NCBI RefSeq assembly: GCF_019797865.1
Contig: NZ_CP081869.1
Location: forward strand, 1,364,001 to 1,428,000
Length of the DNA: 64,000 bases
Direction: 5' to 3'
Source of the DNA: Chenggangzhangella methanolivorans
GTDB lineage: Bacteria > Pseudomonadota > Alphaproteobacteria > Rhizobiales > Methylopilaceae
The number at the start of each line of letters is the position of its first letter. Within the stretch, counting starts at the first letter, position 1. A program made the translations under genes and the position numbers. Positions 8,786 through 17,918 of this stretch are shown here, one piece after another. Below the pieces are notes generated by a model. The model was given only the letters and a program-made list of their open reading frames with translations, had not been told where the DNA came from and did not search any database.

Positions 8786-9362
8786 ATGACCGCTTTGCTT
8801 GACGCCGTCCGCGCGCATATCGACCTGCAAGGGGCCGGCGACGGCGTGTTCGACACGCCCGTCGCGGGCCTGACCCTGGTGCGGGTCACAGCCCCAAGCG
8901 AGCTCGTCCACCAGATCCCGCGCCCGCTGGCGGCGCTGGTGCTGCAGGGATCGAAGCATGTCGCGATGGGCGTGACGGCCTTCGACTTCTCCGCCGGCGA
9001 CTCTTTGCTCGTCACCGCCGACGTGCCGACGCTGAGCAAGATAACCCGCGCGAGCCCGGCCGCGCCGTATGTCTCTCTGGTGCTTGAGCTCGATCCGGCC
9101 GTCATCGCCGACCTGACGGCGCAGATGCCGCAGGAGGAGACCGGCGACCGCGCGCCAGTGCGCGTGCATCCGACGGACGCGGAAACAGCGGACGCGGCGC
9201 TCCGCCTGATGCGGCTGTTCGAGCGCCCCTCTTCCTTGCCAGTGCTGGCGCCTCAGCTCGTGCGCGAGATGCACTACTGGCTGCTCGCCGGCCGCCATGG
9301 GGCCGCGATCCGTCTGCTCGGCTGGCCGGAAGGCCATGTGCGGCGCGTGGCGCAGGCCGTGG
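8786..9362 (+). pseudogene. AraC-family regulator, truncated after the ligand-binding domain
   Basis: The first ~192 residues match the AraC-type N-terminal domain (cupin-like region with LVRVTAPSELVHQIPRPLAALVLQGSKH and the later HYWLLAGRHGAAIRLLGWPEGH segment that leads into the first HTH helix). At about codon 193 the sequence passes in frame into IS3-family transposase (RPNHVWSYDFVED), so both C-terminal helix-turn-helix motifs are missing and the product cannot bind DNA as a normal AraC protein. It faces away from the SDR gene at 8650, 136 bases apart, and was probably its regulator before the insertion and deletion. Confidence 0.75.
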
Positions 9363-9941
9363 AGCGGCCGAACCACGTCTGGTCCTACGACTTCGTCGAG
9401 GATCGCACGCACGACGGCCGCAAGTTCAGGATGCTCAACGTGATCGACGAGTTCACGCGCGAATGCATTGCGATCCGGATCGGGCGGAGGCTCCGGTCGA
9501 CCGACGTCATCGACGTCCTGTCGGACCTGTTCGTCCTGCGCGGCGCGCCGGGCCACATCCGATCGGACAACGGCCCGGAGTTCGCCGCCAAGGCCGTCCG
9601 CGAGTGGATCGTGGCCGTTGGCTCCCGGACCGCCTTCATCGAGCCTGGCAGTCCCTGGGAGAACGGCTACTGCGAGAGCTTCAACGCCCGGCTACGCGAC
9701 GAGCTTCTCAACGGCGAGATCTTCTACTCGCTCGCCGAGGCCAAAGCCGTGATCGAAGGCTGGCGACGGCATTACAACGCCGTCCGGCCGCACTCGGCGC
9801 TCGGCTACAGACCGCCCGCGCCCGAGGTCGCGCTATGGCCGGCTGCGCAACCCCGACCAGCTCCGCCGGCCACACCAACCATCGCGTCAGCGCCGCTCAT
9901 GAACTAACATTGCAACCGGACCACTCGATGGGGGCCGGCCA
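9363..9941 (+). mobile_element. IS3-family (IS407-like) element remnant: orfB C-terminal half and right end
   Basis: This stretch encodes the catalytic core of an IS3-type OrfB transposase up to a stop at 9907. DDE residues are visible: Asp in SYDFVED, Asp in SDNGPEF, and Glu in CESFNARLRDELL, with 35 residues between the last two as expected. RPHSALGYRPP closes the domain. The right terminal inverted repeat is the GC-rich block CCGGACCACTCGATGGGGGC (9916-9935) ending at about 9941. orfA, the start of orfB and the left end are absent, and the remaining part is fused in frame to the AraC fragment, so the element cannot move by itself. The right end abuts the interior of the Mrr-TIR gene. Confidence 0.85.
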
Positions 9942-11476
9942 CTGACGCCGAACTGCCAGATGTGACCCTTGGCGATATTGCGCAGCATGGAGGATCGGCG
10001 CTCACCCTGCTTCCCCCAGGGGATGCGCTGACCGGTCGAAGCTTGCTCGGCGGACGCGTGGAAGCCGGCGCCTTTCGAGTATTTGTATTCGACGAAGCCC
10101 CTGTCGCGGCAGAACTCCAGCCAGGCGACGTTAATCATCGCGACGACGTTGTTCGATGCGATCTTCTGCCCAATGCCCAGGGCGGGAAAGCCGTGCTCGA
10201 CAAACTCCAGCAACGGGATCTCATGCTTCAGCACGAACCTGCCGACTCTCGCGAGGCCCGCGTCGATTTCGGATTGGTCAGCGAAGCAGAGCACGCCGGA
10301 GCCATGGACGACGTGGGGGCAATCGAAGGCGGCAAGCGCCTGATCCAGAAGCTTGCGATCGATCGCTCCCGAACTCTCGAAATACCGGATGACGTCCGGG
10401 GCCTCGGCCGCGCGCAACCAGTTTTGACGTGAGGCGTTCAGCCTGATCAACGAGCGCAACTGCGCCGCGTCGGCGAAAGATCTCCCAATTGGGATCGATC
10501 GCGACCTTGTCGGGGAAGCGGGGCGCGTTGCGCCGCTTGAGCGCGTCCAGCAGGCGATCGAGCCCTTCCGCCCATCCTCGAACGAAGTCGACAGGTATCG
10601 CGTCGCCGAGGCCTTTGACGTTGCGAGCCGGCTCCAAGCGAAGCGGAATGATGAAGCGCGCGTCGCCGAGCTCCTTCGACATCTCCAGCGCGAGATCGAG
10701 ATCGTCCCTGACGTGAGGGTCGTCGAGCGTGGCCTGACGGCAAATCAGCAGGACCTTCGCCGCTCGATGCTGCAACGCCTGGCCGACTTCACGGCGCCAG
10801 CGGTCTCCCGGCGAAAGGGTCAGGACGTCGGCGAACACCCTGTAACCCGCGGCCTCGAGCTTGGGCGCGAGCCAGAGCGCGAATTCGTCGTCGGATGGAG
10901 ATGACTTGATCAGGAAGAGCGTGTCGCGCTCGGCTGCCTCGCCGACAGCCTCGGCGCGAGGCAGCAGTCTGGCGAGGACGTCCGGAACCGGTGCGGACTT
11001 CGCAATGCCCTTCTGCACAGCGCTGGTGACGATGGCCTCGAGAACACCGGCGCTTTGCGTCCAGAGTTTCGGGTGCGCCCTCTCGATGTCCGGATACTTG
11101 CGAAGCAGCGCATTCAGGTCTTCGAGCCCGACGATGTCGCCGCTCGTCAACAAGGCTGGCCCGATGAGCTCGCCCAGCACGGCTTTCTTTTTGTTTGTGA
11201 GCGAGACGGATGTCGCAAGGACTAGCGCTTAGGTTGGAGCCGATCGACGGACTCCCGCTCCTTGGACATCTTTGACTTGAGCTTTGAGAACCCGGATCGC
11301 TGGTAGTGCTTCGCCTGGAGAATTATCGCGCCGTCGGCGAGCGCATGGCGGCCGTCTATCCCGTCATCCGGGCCTTCGGGGAAGGCTTCAAAGCGCAGGC
11401 CGATTTCGCGGCCGATCAGGTCGCGGGCCAGATCTTCGAATTCGCTGAAAGACAATCCGGTGAAATCATAAGCCAT
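9942..11476 (-). pseudogene. Mrr-like nuclease domain joined to a TIR domain; 3' end cut by IS element, two frameshifts
   Basis: Read across two single-base breaks (near 11222, a missing base after LQPKR; near 10477, an extra T) this is one gene. Residues ~1-130 are an Mrr-type PD-(D/E)xK domain (FSEFEDLARDLIG, then DDGIDG and ILQAKHY as active-site Asp and QxK) with the linker GDIVGLEDLNALLRKYPDIE seen in Mrr-containing STAND defence proteins. A TIR domain follows (10922-10560: LFLIKSSPSDDEF, YRVFADVLTLSPGDRW, AKVLLICRQA, IIPLRLE). A C-terminal region of ~170 residues (LNASRQNWLRAAEAP to IAKGHIWQFGVS) is unknown to me and stops at the IS end. The start at 11476 (MAYDFTG) fits the domain but has only a weak ribosome site; an in-frame upstream start is possible. 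A restriction or phage-defence role is inferred from the domains. Confidence 0.65.
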
Positions 11477-11731
11477 CAGCTCGCAGAATGCGAACTTATC
11501 TACTTGGCGGTCAAGGAGTTCAAGCGATGGTGCGAGACACATATCCCTTACCAACACCAGAAGTTTTTTTTGGGACACGCGCCAGCCGACCGGCATCAAC
11601 GACCCCGCATCAGCAGATAACGAAAGGTCTCGATAAGTTGGCTCGCTTTTCGCACGTTGGCGCCGTCTAGAAGACACTGGCTGCAGTGTATCGGAGCGGA
11701 CTTACGCGGCGTCCGGTGGGTCAGAAACTGC

Positions 11732-11935
11732 CTATTCGAGAAGCTTAGCGGCTGGCACGGCTAGCGCTGAGGCGATCCCCTCGAGCACTACGATCGTGGG
11801 GTTCCTTACGCCGCGCTCGACCCCGCTGATATAGGTCCGGTGCAACTTGGCCTCAAAGGCGAGCGCCTCCTGCGACAGGCCTTTTTCCTGCCGGAACCGC
11901 TTCACGTTGAGGCCGACCCGCCGCCGTACGTCCAT
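11732..11935 (-). CDS. Small XRE-family regulator, restriction-controller (C protein) type
   Basis: A 67-residue protein that is almost entirely one helix-turn-helix domain: NVKRFRQEKGLSQEALAFEAKLHRTYISGVERGVRNPTI, then a helix ending AVPAAKLLE. Size and sequence fit the controller proteins of restriction-modification systems and also small phage repressors. It is encoded directly upstream of, and in the same direction as, the Mrr-TIR gene. Two identical palindromes lie 43-107 bases upstream of its start (11978-11988 and 12032-12042), suggesting autoregulation. No clear ribosome site precedes the ATG. The nearby prophage genes leave a phage-repressor origin open. Confidence 0.75.
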   Translation of the reverse strand: MDVRRRVGLNVKRFRQEKGLSQEALAFEAKLHRTYISGVERGVRNPTIVVLEGIASALAVPAAKLLE

Positions 11936-11973
11936 GGGCGGACGGTCACGGCGATGTCGCCTATCAATCTACA

Positions 11974-12042
11974 GACGATGAGTCTCATTTCACTCGACAC
12001 GCCCACGCTTCCGAGCACTAGTATGCTGACTATGAGTCTCAT
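11974..12042. promoter_or_regulatory. Two identical palindromes upstream of the XRE gene
   Basis: ATGAGTCTCAT, a perfect 11-base palindrome, occurs at 11978-11988 and again at 12032-12042, centres 54 bases apart. In each copy the preceding bases extend it to GAC[G/T]ATGAGTC; the second copy, GACTATGAGTC, has the GACT-N3-AGTC form of published controller-protein boxes. On the minus strand the second site lies just upstream of a CATACT sequence that could act as a -10 hexamer. Likely operators for the XRE protein. Confidence 0.55.
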
Positions 12043-12244
12043 CCGGACAACGTCGAATGTGTTGCTTATCTCGGGTTTCGAAGCGGAAGGCTGATGCCTT
12101 CTCAAGACGTCAGTCGCGAGTTCCCTCTCGCGGGCTCTCGCTTCATTCATTCGATCGCCCCGGCACAGCTCATAGATCTCCGCTCGCCGCGACGCGGCTG
12201 GCGGCGGCCCATCAACATTTCTACGTGACCAGGTAGCCGACGCC

Positions 12245-12940
12245 ATGTCGCAGGCGCTCATCGCGATCAGCATGATTTTGCAGGTTGTCTTCGTGATCAG
12301 TCTCGTAAGACTGATCTTCCACTCGCAACGAGCGTCAGCGAAGAAATGGCTTAAACTTTCTGGATGGGCGTTCCTGGTCAGCATTGCCGCGCTGTCGTTT
12401 GTCATGATGCGCCAACTGGACGACGAAGCCGTCGCTCTAGGTTTTCAAGATTCCGCGGACCACCAGAAGGCCCAGGCTGAAGGCATCCTTGATCCAGCGG
12501 TCTGGCGTGTCCGCAAGGCGGAGCTCGCCGCCGAAGCCGCGAAGCTCCGGAAGGAAGAAGAGCGAAAGGCCGAGATCCAGGAAGCCGCGGCGGCCGAGCG
12601 CAAAGCGACCGAGGTCAAACTCGCGGCCTGGAAAGAGAAGAACTGCGACAAGGATCTCGACTGCATCGGCATGAAGAAAATGGCTACCGCAAACGCCTTC
12701 TGTTCCATGGCCGTCGAGCAACTGGCCAAATACCAATCTGAGTGGAGCGACAGCTTCGGCGAGCGGAAGTTTCCCTACTATCGCTGGGGAAACCGCGCGG
12801 GCGTCGTCACCTACTATGGTGGAGCCATCAAGTTCCAGAACGGCTTCGGCGCCTGGCAGAACATGGTCTACGAGTGCGACTTCGATATCCGGCGGGACCA
12901 GCCGATCGACGTCCGGGCAGAAGCAGGTCGGCTCCGCTGA
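12245..12940 (+). CDS. Membrane protein with coiled coil, unknown function
   Basis: 231 residues. Two N-terminal membrane helices (about residues 5-27 and 36-57) are followed by a soluble segment, a charged Ala/Lys/Glu-rich coiled coil near 90-125 (KAELAAEAAKLRKEEERKAE), and a C-terminal domain with four Cys (NCDKDLDCIGMKK, AFCSM, YECDFDI) and many aromatics. The C-terminal part carries RWGNRAGVVTYYGGAIKFQNGFG. I do not recognise the family. It sits between the XRE/Mrr-TIR pair and the prophage genes, with lower GC upstream (11936-12244) than its neighbours, consistent with an acquired cargo gene. The ATG at 12245 is the first in frame before the first helix. Confidence 0.6.
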   Translation: MSQALIAISMILQVVFVISLVRLIFHSQRASAKKWLKLSGWAFLVSIAALSFVMMRQLDDEAVALGFQDSADHQKAQAEGILDPAVWRVRKAELAAEAAKLRKEEERKAEIQEAAAAERKATEVKLAAWKEKNCDKDLDCIGMKKMATANAFCSMAVEQLAKYQSEWSDSFGERKFPYYRWGNRAGVVTYYGGAIKFQNGFGAWQNMVYECDFDIRRDQPIDVRAEAGRLR

Positions 12941-13010
12941 GTGTGCGCCTAAAGCCGACGCACCGGCGCAGCCGTGCCGGTCCGTCGCATATCAAAGCTG
13001 TTTCCGGCGC

Positions 13011-14471
13011 TTAGGCTCGGAGCGACCTAAAACACCGTCCCTTGGGTCTTGGAGGGCTGGGCCGCTGCCTGCCGTTTTCGAGTTTGTGCACCGGGTTGAG
13101 GGTTTTTGTCCGGTCGGTCAGATACGCGAGCGCCTGGCTCGTAGAGTCGACCTGGTCATCGTGCTTGCCGTTCGGGAACGCCAAGAGCTCGTTCAGCCAA
13201 TCCGCATACCACGGTGCCTTAACCGGCACGTGCACTTGCCCAGACTCAAAACGCGCTGATTGCGCCAAGAAGCGTGCCTGCTTTTCAATCCGCACCTTCT
13301 GCATGATGAAGTTCCGATGGCGTGTGCGCCGTAGGTCTTGGACGATCGCCCGGCCCATGTCGCCTTCTTCCACGACGGTCTGATCAACGTCCCAACGCTC
13401 AGCGAGCGCGACGATCTGACGGCGGAGCTCCGGGACCTCGCTCCGGACTCGAAGGCAGTCGAGCAGATAGAAGTCGAGCCCCTTCGCGCCCCAGACCGTG
13501 CCGACCGACCAGTCGGCGGTTTCTGAGAGGGTCGAGGCCGTGTCCCAACTGGCGATGACGAGGTCAAATTCCTCTGGCGCCTCGACATAGCTCCGCATCC
13601 ACTCGCGCTTGACGATGTTGCCCTCGAGCGGGAGCGGCTGCTGCTGGTACTGGCTCGAGAATGTGAGGCTGCCTTGGGCTCGCCGTAGCGTCTCGAGCTC
13701 TTCGAGGGGCTCGCGTTCGGGATGCAGGACCTCGTTCGCCTTGCGAACGTAGACGTCACCGGGATCGTCGCTCAGCTGATAGGTCTGGTCTTCGGGCGCG
13801 ATCGCTGGGATCGCGACGACCTCCCAGTCCTCGGATTTGAGCACATGGCCCACAAGATCGTCCTCATGCAGGCGCTGCATGATGATGACGATGGCTCCCT
13901 CGACCTTGTTGTTGAGGCGGGTGCGCAGCGTGTTGTCGAACGCCTCGTTGACGCTTCGACGGCTCGCCTCGGAAAGTGCGTCGGTCGCCTTGATCGGATC
14001 GTCGACCAGGATCAGGTCCGCGCCTTCGCCAAGAATCGATCCGCACATGCCTCTCGCCAGACGGTGACCCTTGAGCGTCGTTTCCAGCTTGAGCGTGCGA
14101 GGGCGTCCCGCAAAACCAAACCGCGGAAACGTCGTTCCGAACCAGTTGGTCTGCATGACGGTTTTGGCGTCGGAGGCGAGCTTGCGCGCGAGCTCTTCGG
14201 CGTAAGACACCGCGATGATCTTCTTGGTCGGATCGCGGCCCATCAGCCAGGCCGAGAACGCGACCGAGACCGTGATCGACTTCATCGAGCGCGGCGGAAC
14301 ATTGATGATGAGGCGGCGCACGTCTCCGCGCGCCACTCTCTCAAGCTGCCAGCAGATGTGCTGGATGTGCCAATTGGGCTGATAGGCGCCGGGTTCCAGC
14401 GTCGTAAAGCACTTTTCGACAAAGACCTTGAGATCCTTTCGGAACACGGCGCGCAGACGCGGATCAGACAT
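13011..14471 (-). CDS. Phage terminase large subunit
   Basis: Packaging motor and nuclease of tailed phages, 486 residues. The ATPase part shows the Walker A-like loop IINVPPRSMKSITVS near residue 58, Walker B LILVDDPIKA and coupling motif IIMQRLHEDDL. The C-terminal RNase-H-like nuclease shows VIASWDTAST, TVVEEGDMG and HDDQVDSTSQALAYL carrying the acidic metal ligands. Everything needed for activity appears present. The start at 14471 overlaps the stop of the DUF5681 gene by eight bases. No portal, capsid or tail genes follow before the membrane protein gene, so this is a prophage remnant rather than a complete phage. Confidence 0.92.
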   Translation of the reverse strand: MSDPRLRAVFRKDLKVFVEKCFTTLEPGAYQPNWHIQHICWQLERVARGDVRRLIINVPPRSMKSITVSVAFSAWLMGRDPTKKIIAVSYAEELARKLASDAKTVMQTNWFGTTFPRFGFAGRPRTLKLETTLKGHRLARGMCGSILGEGADLILVDDPIKATDALSEASRRSVNEAFDNTLRTRLNNKVEGAIVIIMQRLHEDDLVGHVLKSEDWEVVAIPAIAPEDQTYQLSDDPGDVYVRKANEVLHPEREPLEELETLRRAQGSLTFSSQYQQQPLPLEGNIVKREWMRSYVEAPEEFDLVIASWDTASTLSETADWSVGTVWGAKGLDFYLLDCLRVRSEVPELRRQIVALAERWDVDQTVVEEGDMGRAIVQDLRRTRHRNFIMQKVRIEKQARFLAQSARFESGQVHVPVKAPWYADWLNELLAFPNGKHDDQVDSTSQALAYLTDRTKTLNPVHKLENGRQRPSPPRPKGRCFRSLRA

Positions 14472-14952
14472 CCTCGTCGCTCTCCGTCTTCGGCTGCGCT
14501 GCTCTGTTCGCCCACTCGCGTTTGAACTTCGCGAGCGCCGCATCGATTTTCGCTTGGACGTAGTTCTCGAGCAGCGCGTCGTCTGAGGCGTCGTGATCCT
14601 GTTCAGAAGCGTCGGAGGCCAATTCGATGCGCTGTTTGCGATCGTAAATGCCCTCAATCGCACGAACGTTGCCCTTCAAGCCCTCCTGCACCCAGCGCAG
14701 CATTAGCGCTTTCTCGAGAGTGGCGCGTTGCTTCTTCTGGCTCTCGGTGATTTCAACCTCTTGGTCGAGCACCTCCTTCAGTGTGGCGCTGATGTTCTGA
14801 CTTCCCTTCTTGCGGCCACCCGGATTGCCGCTCTGGCCCTTTTTGAATTGGCCGGTCTTCGGCGGCTTGCAGTACCCGACCTCGTAACCGTCATCGCCCC
14901 CGGATTCGCCATTTGCACCGGCGGGCTTCTTCGACTTCGCCATGTCGATCAC
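14464..14952 (-). CDS. DUF5681 protein (terminase-linked)
   Basis: 162 residues from a GTG start at 14952 (four-base GTGA overlap with the methyltransferase stop) or 159 from ATG 14943. The N-terminal block VGYCKPPKTGQFKKGQSGNPGGRKKGSQN is split here as GYCKPPKTGQFKKGQSGNP plus GGRKKG, the hallmark of DUF5681, a basic motif common in alphaproteobacterial prophages directly before the large terminase gene. The remainder is helical and charged. A small-terminase-like DNA-recognition role is often suggested from this position, but I know of no proof. The order methyltransferase, DUF5681, terminase with overlapping genes is a typical prophage packaging operon. Confidence 0.85.
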   Translation of the reverse strand: MIDMAKSKKPAGANGESGGDDGYEVGYCKPPKTGQFKKGQSGNPGGRKKGSQNISATLKEVLDQEVEITESQKKQRATLEKALMLRWVQEGLKGNVRAIEGIYDRKQRIELASDASEQDHDASDDALLENYVQAKIDAALAKFKREWANRAAQPKTESDEDV

Positions 14953-16417
14953 TCCGCAGCCTGAACCGCGGGAACGCGGCGGCGCACGCGGATGGCCGCC
15001 GGCGCCGGTTCCACCTCGGGCTCCGGCGTCTCGTCGCTCTTGGCGCTGCGCATGGCCGCCAGTTCAGCGAAACTTGCGCCCGTCTCGACGTGGCGGGCGA
15101 CGCCTCCGGACCACGCCTCCCAGCGGCGGATCGCGACATCGACATAGGCCGGGTCGAGCTCGATGACGCGCGCGCGGCGGCCGGTCTTGGCCGCCGCGAT
15201 GATGGTCGTGCCGGAGCCCGAGAAGGCGTCGAGCACGATGTCATTGCGGTTCGAGACGTCGCGAATCGCGTCCGCGATCATGGCGACCGGTTTGGGGGTC
15301 GGGTGCAGCTCGAGCTCTTTGCGCAGGCCCGCCGCGCCCGGATAGGCCCAGACGTTCGTGCGGTTGCGGCCGAACTTGCCGAGTTGGACATTGTTCGCGT
15401 GCGGAGCGCTCGGCTCCTTGAACACGAACACCAGCTCATGCTGGCTGCGATACAGCGAGCCCATCGCGCCCGAGCCCTTGTCCCAGACGCAGAGGTTTTT
15501 GAGCTCAAGCTTCGACGCGGCTCCTGCTGCCAACATCTCGGCCATGTGGCGCCAGTCCATGAACGCCATGTGCACCGCGCCAGCACGGCAGAAGCGCGAG
15601 CACATCATCAGGAAGTTTGCTAGGAACGTCGTGAAGGCCTCGGCGGTCATCTCGCCGACGCCCATTACGAACTCGCTGTGGCGAGAACTGCCGACGTGGT
15701 TCCTGATCGAGACGTTGTACGGCGCGTCGCTGATGCTCATCGCCGCCTTCTCGTCGCCGAGCAGCGCCGCGTAGGTCGCGAGATCGGTGGAGTCGCCGCA
15801 GACGATGCGGTGGTCGCCGAGCTCGAACATATCGCCGAGGCGGGTGACCAGCTGCCCGGGCGTTTCCGGAACGCTGTCGTCCTCGTCCTTCTGTTCTCCC
15901 TCGGCGCCGCCCGTCTCAATGAGGCGGTCGATCTCCGGGGAGGCGAAACCCGTCACCGTCAGGTCGAACGAGATGTCCGTCTTGAGATCAATCGCGACCA
16001 GCTCGGCGAACTCGATCGCCAGGAGCTTTTTATCCCAGCCTGCGTTCTCGGCGATTTTGTTGTCGGCCAGGCGCAGCGCGCGCTTCTGAGCATCGTCGAG
16101 GTGGCTCACGCGGACCGCCGGCACGCTCTTGCGGCCGAGCAGCTTGGCCGCCGCCACGCGGCCGTGGCCGGCGATCAGCGTACCGTCGTCTTCGAGCGTG
16201 ACCGGGATCACAAAGCCGAAGCCCTCGATCGAATCTTAATCTGCTCGATCTGGGCCGGCGAGTGCGTCCGCGCATTGCGCGCGTAACCTTTGATCTGGCT
16301 GATCGGGACGTCTTCGATCTTCACGCGCAGGTCGGCGTAGAGGTCGCGCGACGTAGCTGAGACGTCAGCGGCCGGGATCGGAATAGTAGTGGAGTTTCTG
16401 AAGCGGGAGGAGCTCAC
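14949..16417 (-). CDS. ParB-domain DNA methyltransferase (prophage), one frameshift
   Basis: About 490 residues. An N-terminal ParB/sulfiredoxin-like domain (IKGYARNARTHSPAQIEQI, then LIAGHGRVAAAKLLG) is followed by an N6-adenine/N4-cytosine methyltransferase domain: catalytic motif as SDAPYNV (usual form DPPYN), target region, TPKPVAMI, and the SAM-binding motif DAFSGSGTT near the C-terminus. The frame breaks near 16233, where one base is missing between EQIK and SIEGFGF; the first 61 residues are in the other frame. Starts at GTG 16417. Such fused proteins are common in alphaproteobacterial prophages and modify phage or host DNA. Gene overlaps show it leads the operon with DUF5681 and terminase. 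Confidence 0.85.
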
Positions 16418-17363
16418 AGTCGTTTCGCCTGGGCATGAGTCAGCCTCTCACGCCAGACGAACTCTGGCGGTTCTCGACACTATTGTGTCGCCGAGAGGCC
16501 CAACTATAATGCCCGTGCGATGCACGTTCTTCCGAGTCGGTATACGAGGAAAGAACCACCACCGTACGCGGATGTCAAGGCCTTGGACTTGGATTTTTCA
16601 AGACCTGAAAGTACAAGTGTTTGTCAACGAGAATTGTTGCTGCTCCGAGGACATTTTCCTGCAGATTTCCCTCAGAGCAGTGAAGTTGGCGCAGGTGAGA
16701 CCAGTTCGCTGTGGACCGCGTCCACCACCAACAAATCCCTGGCGTTATCCCACTCCTGAAGCCTGCGCGTTGGAAGCCTTCGTTTCCACCGTGTTATCCG
16801 CTCGGGGGGCGGCCCGCAGTTTCGCGACCTTCGACGTTTTCGACGCGCCGTCTCGCGAGTGGCGCCCGTCGTCTTCAGGTTCGAACGGCCCGGCAGGCGA
16901 CGGGCGCGTTCGAGGTCGGCGCCGGCGTCGATCGATTCGGTGACGCCGCCGGCACGGCTGTCCATCTGCCAGACGTTCCAACGCCTCGCAGCCGCGAGGT
17001 GGCTTCGGCCCGTTTTTTCTCGACGTCTGGCTGGCTGCTTTGACAAACGGCATGCCTCAGCCAAGCGACTGTGGGCCTGACGGCAATAAAGACTGATAGC
17101 CAACGGCAGCGGCTGCCTGGGAAACAACCCGGCCAACCAGTCTAACGAAGGTAAGAACTTTCTCCGGCATAGATTGCCGATCGCCTACGGTCGTAGAACC
17201 TTCCAGACCGCACCTCGGTCTAGTGATGTGGATCTGATTTCTGAGGGACTCGTCGCCAAAGCTGGGTTTACGCCACGGCTCACTGTCGCTAAGAACGGAG
17301 TCTGGGTACTCTGAACGCATCGGATAGCGGGCCGTCACGTCCGCCATCAGCAGGGTTGGACCG
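16418..17363. other. 945-base region without a recognisable gene
   Basis: Between the prophage methyltransferase and the ModE-like gene, composition is more AT-rich than the flanks (notably 16520-16700 and 17050-17340). Open frames exist on both strands, but none has a ribosome site together with protein-like or familiar sequence. One plus-strand frame ending at 17315 has a short protein-like run (SEGLVAKAGFTPRLTVAKNG) but no start. It may be a decayed prophage edge. Confidence 0.4.
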
Positions 17364-17737
17364 ATGGCGTCTCTCAGCATCAGGATCGATCTTCATCCAG
17401 AAGGCAGCATCGGCCCCGGGAAGATCGAACTGCTCGAAGCGATCCATCGGGAGGGGTCAATTTCAGCCGCCGGCGCGCGATGGATATGTCTTATCGTCGG
17501 GCGTGGGACCTCGTCGACGAGACGGCGAAGATCTGCGGCCGCCCGGTGGTCGCGTCGCAGACCGGCGGGAAACACGGCGGCGGAGCGAAGCTCACCGCCT
17601 TCGGCGAAGAACTGATCCAGCGGTATCGCGCGATCGAGAAGGCGGCCGCTAAGGCTGCGAAAGCCCAACTAGCCGCGTTGCAGTCCGGCACGCAGAGGTC
17701 GGATGAAAAGAATCCGGTGACTTCGAACGCCGCCTGA
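17364..17737 (+). CDS. ModE-like winged-helix regulator (DNA-binding domain only), one frameshift
   Basis: Read across one missing base near 17475, this is a ~124-residue protein: SIGPGKIELLEAIHREGSISAAG in the first frame, then MDMSYRRAWDLVDETAKICG, GGKHGGGAKLTAFGEELIQRYRAIE in the next. This is the LysR/ModE-type winged-helix domain of molybdate-responsive regulators without the molybdate-binding TOBE domains, a common stand-alone form in alphaproteobacteria. A link to molybdenum is attractive because a molybdenum hydroxylase and a formate dehydrogenase remnant lie in the window, but this particular short form need not sense molybdate itself. Ends at 17737. Confidence 0.75.
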
Positions 17738-17918
17738 GCGCCGCGGCTTGGCTCTTTAGAAGGGGCGGCCGCATGCGCCCCGGCGCCTCGTCTGACGTGC
17801 GGGCAAGCTTGGTCGCGGCGGATTTGTCGAGAGAGCAGGACGCCTCGAAGCCATCGGAGGTTCGAAGCGTCAGAATCACGGTCTCACAGTCGGAGGCGGC
17901 TTCGAGCGTCCAGCGCCG

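Noticed and set aside
17057..17380. 107-codon minus-strand frame in the prophage-edge gap
   Set aside because: No recognisable sequence, no ribosome site, crosses the ModE-like gene start.
17649..17879. Possible small gene downstream of the HPP gene (GTG start, ILTLRTSDGFEASCSLDK)
   Set aside because: First 40 codons look protein-like, but the rest runs antisense into the ModE-like gene and no ribosome site is seen; too weak to list as a gene.
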